Positions 1 through 9,474 of a DNA stretch of 64,000 nt are shown in pieces. A model generated the notes under the pieces. It searched no databases and was not told the origin of the DNA. It saw only the letters and a list, made by a program, of their open reading frames with translations. The position numbers and the translations under genes are program-made. Source of the stretch: Metaphire vulgaris (lineage: Eukaryota; Annelida; Clitellata; Crassiclitellata; Megascolecidae); the NCBI GenBank assembly GCA_018105865.1, contig CM030834.1, positions 3,769,757 through 3,833,756 of the forward strand, written 5' to 3'. Positions within the stretch are counted from its first letter, which is position 1. Each line of letters starts with the position of its first letter.

Positions 1-1149
1 GAGGCACTAACTGTTGGGTAAAGTTTCCATACATAGCATGTCGAAAATAATTAATTTAGCTAACTGCGTAATTATTTTCAACATATGCTACGGCATCTAA
101 ATAAAAGTTCACATCAGCGCTTTTAAGATTGGTAATTTATAGGCGTCACATAAATATTAATTAAATATTGACGCTACATAAATATAAAAAATCAAGATTA
201 CCGGTAATTAAGACTTTTATATTGTCAAGAATGAGCGAATAGCAGGTTTAAAATTTTCCTAATCGTCAGGAATCAATCTGGGAATGTGAAAATCGTTCAG
301 TTTCTCGATAGTTCAAAGCTAAAACGCAGTTTTTTCATCAAAACAATGGCGCCGCTGCGCCACATGCCCACTTCAAGGTCCGCCATTGTTCCGACTCTCA
401 CTATCACCTCAAGAGGCTTCGCCGCGGTGACGTCACTTCGACTTATTCTCGGTCAATGACTTTAGACACCTTCAAATACCCAAAATCTAGGGGTCGACTT
501 ATACTCGGATCGACTTTATCTCGAGTATATACGGTAAAACTTTTTCAGCTGACTTTTCCTCCATATTCTGTCTTGCAATTTCCCACTCGATAATAGTTTT
601 GCAATACACTGGTCTACGTCAATTTTGCTGACTTGAAGACAACATGTGATCTTTATGTATTTTGGTGTGCTGAATCCAAAATCACACCCATTTTCTCCTA
701 TCACGTCCAGTTTTTCCAAAAAACGCTGTTTACTGATTTACTGTTTACTGTAATAATGTAGCATTATGTATTATAATTCTTTAGCTATATTGAATATGCA
801 AAAGTTAAGGATGTGCAAAAGATATGCTTAATATGCAGTGGGCATAACTATTTAATAATACAACAGTTTAATAGGCAGTTTTAAACTGCAGACGTCAGCA
901 TTTTATGGATATAGGCCTATATAAGCAGCGTGAAACCGACGGCATTCAGTCGTTCATGAGGCTTACAAGTCAAAATTTAACTATTCTAACTAGCTTTCTG
1001 TGGAATATGTCACCCAGCACCCGAACACTTCTGAGCAGTGCAGGAATGATCCTGACAAATTTTGCTACATCTGAGGTTGCTTTACAACACCTAAACAAAG
1101 GAGATAGGTGTCTGAATTTGTGCATAAAGCTTAGCATGCATATTTCAAG
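1..1149. other. AT-rich non-coding DNA, PDE5-like intron 4
   Basis: No exon recognised. By position it is intron 4 or later of the minus-strand PDE5-like gene. Around 490-535 there is a motif of the type gtcgacttatactcg followed by ctcgagtatatacggta, which resembles the end of a widespread DNA-transposon family; this is weak recognition. A short open frame at 905-1153 contains FMRLTSQNL, faintly like the N-terminal part of PIF/Harbinger transposases, but I would not call it. Confidence 0.5.
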
Positions 1150-2131
1150 TTAAATTGAGTGACCAGGAAAACCTTGGGCACCACATAAAGTGTGCAGGAC
1201 ATGTGTTGAAAGCCTCAGACAGTTCATAATGTGACTAAAGGTCAGAGAAAAGTCTTAACTTTGGAGTTCCAATGGTGTGGCGAGAGCCTCAAAACCATGC
1301 ATGTTGATGACTGCTACTTCTGTCTGGTAAATATTTCAGGCATGTCCACAAAGGCAAAATCTTCCATCCAGTACCCAAATCTCCCCTCTGCTCTGAGACC
1401 AGTTGCTCACTGTGACAAAGTTCCTGTACCTATTTGCACTACTTTGGGAGTTTCTTACGAAGATGAATTTTGTCAAACAGACACCGATTGCGAAGATTTC
1501 GTGGCCTTAGAAGTTGACGCTGGAATGCACCAAACATTCAACCAAGCTGAGTTTAATGACCTAATATGAGACCTAGATCTGCCGAAGTCGTCAGCAGAGT
1601 TACTGGGTTCAAGACTGAAGGAAAAGAATCTGTTCAGTGTTGGCCCCAGGAACCACGCTTATGTATCATGGCAGAGAGAATGAATCTTTTCAAACATTTC
1701 CATATGGAGGAGGAGTTTGTATACTGCATCAACAGCAAAGGACTTTTTGAATCAATGGGATGTTATAGTTGTAGACAAGATGCTTTTTGCGACCTGATTA
1801 CTGACTTACTTGGCAACTTAAGAGTCGAGAATTATGACCTTTCAGTTAAAAATTCAAGATTGCTTTTCAAGACTGGGAGCAAACATGAGTGTCAAGTTGC
1901 ATTTCTTTCATAGCTATCTGAACTTCAAATCTTGGAGCTATGAGTGAAGAACAAGGAGAATGCTTCCATCAAGACATCAAGACCATGGAACGTAGATATC
2001 AAGGCAGATGGAACTCGAACATTATGGCAGACTACTGCTGGTGTTTACAGCGTGACAACTGTGACCATAACTATACCGGAGCATCCAAAAAAAGAAGATT
2101 CCTTTCTCAAAACTTAAATTTAAGCAACTAG
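1150..2131 (+). pseudogene. Degenerate copy of a repetitive invertebrate ORF family of probable transposon origin
   Basis: Three reading frames must be joined to follow it. The first part reads WAPHKVCRTCVESLRQ and GVPMVWREP. A second frame carries DDCYFCLVNISG and YPNLPSALRPV. A third carries LDLPKSSAELLGSRLKEKN. The 3' part reads CFHQDIKTMERRYQGRW followed by ADYCWCLQRDN. From memory these blocks occur in this order in a high-copy family of 'uncharacterized proteins' in arthropods, cnidarians and other invertebrates, which I take to be transposon-derived; I cannot name the superfamily. At least three frameshifts, several stops, and an apparent deletion of well over 100 codons near 1760 make it non-functional. 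It lies antisense inside an intron of the PDE5-like gene. Confidence 0.75.
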
Positions 2132-2561
2132 CTATTGCTCTTATTGCTCTCTTGGTTAGAAGACAGACTCATTTTTGGGCTGAATAAAAAATATTACGTG
2201 TTATCGGTTCTTCAGAATTTCCTATTTTCCCTTATGTTTGACTTTAACACCTTTAATTAAGCATTCCTAATTTGCGAAAAAATTTGACGTGTTGCATAAT
2301 TTTTGACTTCATATCTGGAATCAGCACCTCTCAATTGGGTAAAATCAGCAAAAATACCTAGGTCAGCAGAAAATTTTTTTAAAAATGTAGACCAGTGATA
2401 TCATTGACTGATACTTTTGAGCATACAAACTGATGTCACAAAATTGCATTATCGTTATTATTCCTATTGACAATTGAAACAAAATGAATATTCAAAAACA
2501 TCATAAAACTGTATTTCCAATCGTCATAACCATCTGTTGTCCTGGTATCAATGGCTTACAC

Positions 2562-2852
2562 CACTGGTGCCCAAAGTGTTAGCTGCGGGTCCCTGGGGTT
2601 TCCTTCCAGGGCAGCCGTGAATTGTTATAAATTAATCATAATTTTCGTTTTTTTGCTTGGTACCAATTGTTACCTACAAAGTGCCATTTTTCTTTTTTGC
2701 TTGTTAAGACTTCTGGGTCATTTGCAATCAATTATTATTATCCAAAAAGTGCTATTTTGCAAAGTGTACTTGTTCAAATTTGACACCGGGAGCCTTGGGA
2801 AAACCTGGACTTGGCAAGGGAGCCGCAGATCGAAAAAGTCAGGGAACCCCTA
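2562..2852. mobile_element. hAT-type MITE, 291 bp
   Basis: Flanked by a perfect 8-bp target duplication gcttacac (2554-2561 and 2853-2860). The left end reads CACTGGTGCCCAAAG. The right end, reversed, reads TAGGGGTTCCC. The 8-bp duplication is the hAT hallmark. It has no coding capacity, so it is non-autonomous. Confidence 0.7.
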
Positions 2853-3406
2853 GCTTACACTAAACAGCCTCATACAACACATTCTGCACTTATTGAAAGT
2901 TATCAGAAATATTCGAGACTTACCCTTCGTGGCGATAGGAATCTTCGTTCTCAATGTCGCCAACTTGGAAATCAAAGATTTGTGAAAATTTACCCTGTAA
3001 AACACCAAATGGAAAATAATGACAATGTTGTACAAAAAATTCCAGTGCAGTCTCCTTTCAAATTTACTTTGAAATATTGGACAATATCAAGCAATAACTC
3101 GAATTTTGATGGTAAGTTTTAATGTGTACTGTTGAGTAAAACAGAATCAGGCACTTTTCAGCAGTGGCGTATCATGGATTTCCGGAAGGGGGGGTGTTTT
3201 GGCTTCGGTCGTGACCAAACTTTGAAAAATCTTGACAAGCAAAACAACGTCATCGTCATAATTCCTTCATATATTTTTCTATTTTTTCCTTTTTAGGGGC
3301 TGACAAGCAAAAAAAGGACGTCACCTTCCTAACACCCTTACATTCTTTCTATTTTCTATAGCACTTAGAAATTTTTTCGGTCGGCAGCCAGCCAAGAGGG
3401 AGTTTT

Positions 3407-3687
3407 CAGTGGCGTAACTAAGGGGGGCCCTTTGTTGACAGCCCCCCGGGCCCCGGGCGGGGGGCCCCGAAGAGGGGTCTAAGCTAGGGTTAGGTTAGGG
3501 TTAACCCTAACTTAAACTTAACCCTAACCCTAGAAATGATGTGGTGAGGACCTTTTTTTTCTTGTCAGGGTTAATTAAAAAGGCGGAGACGATAACTTGG
3601 AGACGATAACGTTCTTTTTTGCTCGTCAGCTCGAAGCTCTGGGGCCCCCATGTCAAAGATGCCCCCAAAAGTCACGCTACGCCACTG
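3407..3687. mobile_element. hAT-type MITE nested in 3162-3812
   Basis: Perfect 8-bp duplication ggagtttt (3399-3406 and 3688-3695). Ends read CAGTGGCGTAACTA and TACGCCACTG. It contains a head-to-head run of telomere-like hexamers at 3485-3532 and a TTTTTTGCTCGTCAG module near 3615. Confidence 0.8.
3485..3532. repeat. Interstitial telomere-like hexamers, head to head
   Basis: Reads agggttaggttagggtt and then, immediately, ttaaccctaact and aaccctaaccctag, so (TTAGGG)-type units on one strand face (CCCTAA)-type units. Only about 50 bp, imperfect, and inside a MITE. Confidence 0.6.
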
Positions 3688-4267
3688 GGAGTTTTAACCC
3701 CCAAAATCGTGTCCAAAAATGAAAAGTGTATGGAAAAGCATGTAAAAAAATGTTGTTGTCGGCAGCCAAGGGGAGTTTAACCCCCAAAACCCTCCCCTTG
3801 GCTACGCCACTGCTTGTTAGACTGAGAAAAAAAAACTTCATTAGAAATGGAAAAATTCTACTGTGATAAAGATCTTTTATGCAGATAGATTCAAAAGCTT
3901 GCAAAATAGCGAATAAAGCACACTGTGGGGAAATGCAGTAAGTGTGGCACAGCCATCGTTTAATGCCAGCATATTGTGCGCACGGCAAAAACCCACGGGC
4001 TCCCCCCCCCGACAATTCCCTGGAGAAACCCTCTGAAATGGCATGGCAGTGTAAAGGAAGCTTATTGTAAAGAATCTTACTTTTAAAGCAAAACCTAATC
4101 AGTCAGAAGACAGGTTAGCGAAGTTCAGGGTTCGGGTTCAAGAAAAAAAGGCTTTTTTCACGGGGGAAAACTCTTTTGCCTTTTCGATTTCCTGTAAATT
4201 GGCCGCTGCGGCAGGCGACAAGAACGTCACCTTGATTTAGAATCAGAGGTTCTCTCCATCAACTAAC

Positions 4268-4405
4268 CTGACTGGTTTCGTCCACAAGAAGCACTTGACA
4301 GCGCTGGCAGCGAAGGAGTGACTGAGTGTGAAGCATTATCTTATGTATCAACCTTGCAACATTGCTCTGTTCTTCAAAGATCAGCCACGCCAAATCAAGA
4401 AGGAC
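4268..4405 (-). CDS. PDE5-like phosphodiesterase, exon 4 (start of GAF-B)
   Basis: 138 nt, 46 codons, phase 0 at both ends. The acceptor is CTGCAG ending at 4406 and the donor is CAG/GTTAGT at 4267. The exon reads VLLDLAWLIFEEQS, then a segment with KIMLHTQSLLRCQRCQ, then VLLVDETSQ. This matches the linker helix and first strands of GAF-B in PDE5/6/11 (human PDE5A has VLLDLASLIFEEQ at the same place). The exon joins in frame to exon 3. The minus-strand acceptor is preceded by (GTCT)n, (CT)n and an AT-rich run, so the pyrimidine tract comes from a microsatellite (4410-4530). The next exon, finishing GAF-B, was not found in 1-4267. Confidence 0.9.
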
Positions 4406-4409
4406 CTGC

Positions 4410-4475
4410 AGATATACATATAGTATATAGATATATATATATACATATAATATATATATACATATATATATAGAG

Positions 4476-4526
<51 letters not shown>

Positions 4527-4545
4527 CAGACAGAGACAGAGAGAC
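4410..4545. repeat. Compound microsatellite (TA)n-(GA)n-(GACA)n
   Basis: Lies directly upstream, on the minus strand, of the exon 4 acceptor and supplies its pyrimidine-rich tract. Length changes here could affect splicing of exon 4; that is inference. Confidence 0.85.
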
Positions 4546-4902
4546 AGAAAATACATGCTTTGCAAAGGCTGCAATAAGCAGTAAATCATATACTCTATGG
4601 ACAAACCAGAAAAATACTAATATTTTATAACATTTTTTAAATTTATAAATAATTTATAATAATTTTATAAATAACACAATTTTCCAACCTGTGTAACATT
4701 TCATATTCATTAACTGTGTGAAATATGTCTCAGTATTTAACCTTCATCTAATCCTCTCCCACTATTTTATTGATGTAATTAATGGACAGCCCCTTATCTC
4801 ATCTTCTGCCAGTGTAACTAGACCCATCCTGGCTGAAAATCTCCCTCCTGACCCAACTCCAACTCAACAAGTTACCTTGTCTCAATTATTTATTATGTAA
4901 TA

Positions 4903-5088
4903 CAGTGAAACCCGCTTAATTGCATAGGTGCCGTGCAAGCCTTGCTTATATGATTAACTGGGCTATGCGAATAGCCGGGACGTCTGATAATTAATTGTAC
5001 GCACAAAACACTGGTTCGGGTTTTTACGTTGTTATTCGATTAGGCGGGTTATGCAATAAAGCGGTATGCAATTAAGTGGGATCCACTG
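4903..5088. mobile_element. pogo/Tigger-like MITE, 186 bp
   Basis: Terminal inverted repeats begin CAGTGAAACCCGCTTAATTG and end with GGATCCACTG; further in, TTGCATA pairs with TATGCAATT. It is flanked by TA dinucleotides at 4901-4902 and 5089-5090. TA duplication plus CAGT ends fits the pogo/Tigger group of Tc1/mariner transposons. Confidence 0.75.
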
Positions 5089-5869
5089 TACTCTGAAACT
5101 AAGAAATACAAATGCTATGACAATTCATAATACTTGCATTCATTCTCCAAAATAGCTTCACATATGAAATCATAATTTCCTGATATATTCAAAATATTTC
5201 TGTTTTTAAAACTGCTGGTTCGTTTCTTTTTTCTCAGAACTATTTCCTAAAAATGTCACTTAATTTATTCAAGATAGGAATCAGTGAAATAGGGATCCAA
5301 CCCTCTCATTCCCCTCTTGGCTGCACTAATGTGAACCTTAGGAGCACTATAGTCATATACAGTAGTAAAAGACTCTATCATAGCACCTCGCAATGTAACG
5401 TAACGTAATGAAGATCTTCTAGTTTTCACTGAAGTTTTAACTGCAGTTATTTTACTCCACACCTCAGTGCAAATACTTCTGATTTTCATCATTTAGCATT
5501 TCCATAAAAAATAGTATACAATACAATACTTTGTACAAAGACCAGCAAGCCTTTATAACCAATCAAGAAATTATCATAATTGTTAATTTAAGGATTTTCC
5601 AATCAAGCAGCAGTCATTTATTAGCTTGATACTTCAACCTTCTCATATCTGATAACAAAACATTTATCATGCAACAAGAATTTGTAAGACAAATATTGTG
5701 CATACTCCAAAAACAAAAATGACCCATTAGAAGCAAGCCTTTCATACTTCAACAGATAAACTGGCCATAAATTCACTTGGGTTCAAAGACCAGAACTCTC
5801 TCCAACTGTTACCAACAGAGAGCTTTTGACTAATTAATTATATCCTTCTGCTTGTTCTTCTCCTCATTC

Positions 5870-6277
5870 ATTCATTCATTCATTCGATTAATATTTGAAT
5901 CTATAATATTTAATATTCGATTAATATTTGAATCTATAATATTTAATATTTGATTAATATTTGAATCCATAATATTTAATATTCGATTAATATTTGAATA
6001 TATAATATTTAATATTCAATTAATATTTGAATCTATAATATTTAATATTCAATTAATATTTAAATCTATAATATTTAATATTCGATTAATATTTGAATCC
6101 ATAATATTTAATATTCGATTAATATTTGAATCTATAATATCTAATATTCGATTAATATTTGAATCTATAATATTTAATATTCGATTAATATTTGAATCTA
6201 TAATATTTAATATTCGATTAATATTTGAATCTATAATATTTAATATTCGATTAATATTTGAATCTATAATATTTAAA
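5870..6277. repeat. 33-bp AT-rich tandem array, about 12 copies
   Basis: After a short (ATTC)n run, the unit beginning cgattaatatttgaatct recurs every 33 bp from 5885 to about 6276 with few substitutions (cga/caa, atct/atcc). It lies in the intron between exons 3 and 4 of the PDE5-like gene. Confidence 0.9.
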
Positions 6278-6918
6278 GAATGAGCTACTAATGAATATTC
6301 ATCATATGATCAATTCGGAGAATAAATAGCAACACCCCTGATTATATTTGATAATTATGAGCCCTCTGAGTAGAAATAAAGAGGTGCTATATAAGCCCAT
6401 TATTACATTACATTTGAGTATGTGTCAGTTAACAGTTACAGACTCATTGTTAAGACTCAATTGTTGAAGTTCAATTCAAGACTCTAACAATCCAAGACCA
6501 AGACTGAAACTTTCAAAGCATAAGTACCAGAGTCATGTCAAGGCAGAGAGAGACGCAGAGTCTTGAGCACCCCGAACCTGGCTAACAATTAAAAATATTA
6601 CTCCTGATCTCTTATCTGTCACTCTACAAAAAGTAGAGAGATAAGTCACATCAACAAAAGTGCCTTCACCCAATCCAAAGACTTACGTCACCAAACAGAC
6701 ACTTTGAATTGTACAAAGCAGAGTTTACAACCACAACAAGACCCTTAACTATCAATAATTCTAACTGTTCTCAGCCAGAGAACAATAACCAGCATTCCTA
6801 CAATTGAGTTGTTCCTTGCTCCAAACTCAAGGACAAATTCCTTACCAGTGTCAATGTTTCAAAAAGCAGTGAGGATCTGAAAAACAGAATTTACTAAAAT
6901 TTCCACCAGGTGGTCAAT

Positions 6919-7372
6919 CAATCAGTGGCATAGCCAGGATTTTCCAAGAGGGGGGGTTATGGTTCCCATGATTTCCATCTTCCAGTGTTTATTCTAGCCA
7001 CCTTGGCATTGGGGGGAGTTTTACATGTTTGGGGGATATGGTTTGTCTGCCCAAAAACCTTGATGCAACATATAGAAATTTCGGGGGGAATTTTCAAACT
7101 TTGGGGGGAAATCCCCCCCAAAAAAAACATGCCTAGAATAAACACTGTCCATCTTCGGAAAATTCTGACAACCAAATAAAAGGTTATCATTTTCATGAAT
7201 TGATTAAGAAAGGTCGTCAGCTATTACCGTATTATGCCTTAATAATTGAAATATTTGGAAATATAAAATATATAGGCATATGAGTGCATACGCTGTGTAG
7301 TGATCACAATAAAAAATTTTCGTCGCCAAGGGGGATTTAACCCCCCAAAACCTCCCCATGGCTATGCCACTG
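6919..7372. mobile_element. hAT-type MITE (CAGTGGCATAGCC), interrupted
   Basis: Ends read CAGTGGCATAGCCAGG (from 6923) and GGCTATGCCACTG (to 7372). The flanks tggtcaat and tggtcaaa form a near-perfect duplication, with four extra bases at the left end. A second MITE (6983-7147) is inserted in it. Confidence 0.65.
6983..7147. mobile_element. MITE of the CAGTGTTTATTC family, nested
   Basis: Ends read CAGTGTTTATTCTAGCC and CTAGAATAAACACTG. It is flanked by tccatcttc on both sides (6974-6982, 7148-7156). Full copies of the same family are at 57279-57643 and 60364-60544. Confidence 0.75.
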
Positions 7373-7589
7373 TGGTCAAATATTTTGACCGGTAAGGCTT
7401 AAGCCACGGATACACGGAAGTTGTGATGGAATGCTACCGGTAATTCTTACGCACCATGTAGCTCCACTTACGGCCATTTGTTGGGCTGTTTACAGAATAT
7501 AATTATTGGCAAATGGTAAAATATCGGAACTTAGTATTTCTGCCGCTTTGAATAGAATATAAAAGCAGAAAACTAGGTCAACAACTGAC

Positions 7590-7679
7590 CTGATTCCTTC
7601 TGTTTTCTAGGATCGATCGCTCGTACATCTGCGCATTGTTGATTCCGATCCCGCAGAAAGCCAGATATGACTTAAAGAC
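7590..7679 (-). CDS. PDE5-like phosphodiesterase, exon 3 (end of GAF-A)
   Basis: 90 nt, 30 codons. On the minus strand the acceptor TTTTCTAG is followed by [17 protein letters not shown], then [13 protein letters not shown], and the donor CAG/GTCAGT. Phase 0 at both ends joins it exactly to exon 2 (ending HDER) and exon 4 (starting VLLDLA). Human PDE5A has a near-identical NAQLYETSLLENKRNQ at this point. It forms the last helix of GAF-A and the connecting helix to GAF-B. It was missed by simple ORF length filters because it is so short. A foldback repeat begins about 200 bp away. Confidence 0.9.
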
Positions 7680-7886
7680 CTAGAAAAGATCCACATTCAA
7701 CAACTCTGTTACAACTAGGCCGATTAACCCTATGTTGCACCATGCTGCCTGGGTTAACCCTATATTCACTATGTTGCCTGCAGTTAACATTGTGCAAAAT
7801 AGGGCTAGATTCTAATGCTTTTAAAATGCTAAACAACCTCAGCAATCAATCATATTAATATTTTGATTGATAAAACAAAACCATTG

Positions 7887-8634
7887 CTTTTGGAATTTCT
7901 AACAAAATGGTAAAGAGTAAACAAGTCCAAGTGTTAATTACAGAACAAAAACAATAAACAACAACAATTCAATATTTGCTGTTGTTTAAATAACAAAATA
8001 ACAGTCGTTAAAAATTGTTCTTAAGTTTTATGATCCGCTAACTTCCATTTATAGCTAGCATTCATGCTATCCAACAATTGAATGGTTGGGTGGAATAAGG
8101 AGTTAAATGCAGTTACCACCTTAATGGTGAGGTTGTCAATTGAAGGGCCCAGAGGAATAAGGAAATAAATGCAGTTACCCCCTTAGTGGTGAAAATATCA
8201 GTTGAAGGGTCTGGTTAAATAAGTAAGTAAATGCAGTTACCCCTCTTATTGTTGATACTCAAACCATTGGGGGGTCGGGTACAGTTACCTCCTTATTACA
8301 CCCAGCCATTCAATTTTTATTATCTACATCAAGTTATAATGAATGGAGCACTAGGAAGAGCAAAAAATGAAATATTTTTTATCCTGTGGGGGCAGTTCTC
8401 AACTAGTAGACTCCCAAACTCTCAGGAAAATCAAGCATTGCCTATCTCCAAAAACAGAACATTATTAGAAGCAGATAAATATTTGTGGCATTGCAAAGAA
8501 GGAAAAATTTTAATGACTGTTATTTTGTTATTTAAACAACAGCAAATATTGAAATGTTGTTGTTTATTGTTTTTGTTCTGTAATTAACAGTTGCACTAGT
8601 TTGCTCTTTGCCAGTTGGTTAGAAATTCCAAAAG
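7887..8634. mobile_element. Foldback element with about 130-bp inverted arms
   Basis: The left arm 7887-8015 and right arm 8502-8634 are inverted copies. For example ttttggaatttctaac pairs with gttagaaattccaaaa, and gctgttgtttaaataac pairs with gttatttaaacaacagc. The loop holds four degenerate copies of a unit of about 65-70 bp containing atgcagttacc and ccttantggtga (8090-8300). No ORF and no clear target duplication. Confidence 0.75.
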
Positions 8635-9139
8635 CCTGGACAAAATGTCCAAATACAGTACTCGGTAAACTCAAACAGCAAAATGTTTTACACGTCTGCT
8701 GTTATTTAGGTAGTTATTTTCCAAATAGTTCAAAAAGTGTCTTTAGTTTTCTAAAGTGAATTCCAATTAAGTCTCATTTTGAACGTCAGTTTTTAGCTCA
8801 ATGAGTTCACAATGCAGTCACTCGGTATTTCGGTCGCCGTCTCAGATGGGTCGAGGCCTAATGAACAAATCATGGAGATGCAAACGGCAACTCTGCATGC
8901 AAAAGATGTCAGGCAACAATCAGCCTTTCAACAGAGGTGTCCACATAAAAGACCACGTGCAGTAGTAGTTGCTTTTTATAATTGCCAATATATGCTTTCG
9001 TTTAAAGCAATAAGACAAATTAATTATAATTATTTGGGACCAATTTTTCTGTGTTTCAGACAATTTGGGTGGGCAAGGAAAAGCACATGAACACGAACAT
9101 GATATACATTTGTAAAAGTATCAAATTCTCAATCAGGTT
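8635..9139. other. Intronic DNA, nothing recognised
   Basis: PDE5-like intron 2. A 92-codon open frame at 8812-9090 (+) has no recognisable motif and is probably chance. Confidence 0.5.
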
Positions 9140-9450
9140 TTCATCATCATCATCATCACAGGCAAGCTCACTGACGGAGCGTAGCCTTTTCCACTAAACA
9201 TTTCCAAGAATCTCTGCTTTGAGCCACTTTCCAGGCAGTAAAAAGTCCAACGTTACACGGAGCGAAGTCAGATCGATTTGTTCTGGTCTAGGTAGTTCTT
9301 GGGCAACCAACTGGTCTTTTCCACAATTTTAAGGGGGCCTTTAATAACTTCCTGTAGGGCTCTCGCATGGTCCATGTTTGAGGCTGCTCCTGCAACATGC
9401 CCAAAGTAGTGGAGACGCCTGCTTCGTATTATCAGGTTTTCCTCTTTCAT
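9140..9450 (-). pseudogene. 3' end of a LINE reverse-transcriptase ORF
   Basis: The minus strand encodes RSRRLHYFGHVA, the RRLxxxGHV block found near the C-terminus of RTE/jockey-like LINE proteins. Then, after stops and a frameshift, it reads TAWKVAQSRDSWKCLVEKAT, which matches the terminal 'A..RxxWR..V' block. The copy ends in (GAT)4 at about 9140-9155. It is 5'-truncated and broken, inside intron 2. Confidence 0.7.
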
Positions 9451-9474
9451 ATATAAAAATATATATGCATATTA

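Larger units (their letters stand above)
3162..3812. mobile_element. hAT-type MITE of the CAGTGGCG family, interrupted
   Basis: Terminal inverted repeats are CAGTGGCGTATCATGG on the left and GGCTACGCCACTG on the right. Flanks cttttcag and cttgttag agree at 6 of 8 positions, so the target duplication is decayed. A second element of the same family (3407-3687) sits inside it. The internal part carries the gacaagcaaaa module seen in many other elements of this window. Confidence 0.65.

Noticed and set aside
350..400. Minus-strand GHVA reading at about 355-370, considered as the GAF-B part of the next PDE5-like exon
   Set aside because: Neighbouring residues do not match GAF-B in any frame and a stop is close; coincidence.
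3485..3532. Telomere-like units as evidence of a chromosome end or fusion
   Set aside because: Only about 50 bp, imperfect and contained in a MITE with clean target duplication.
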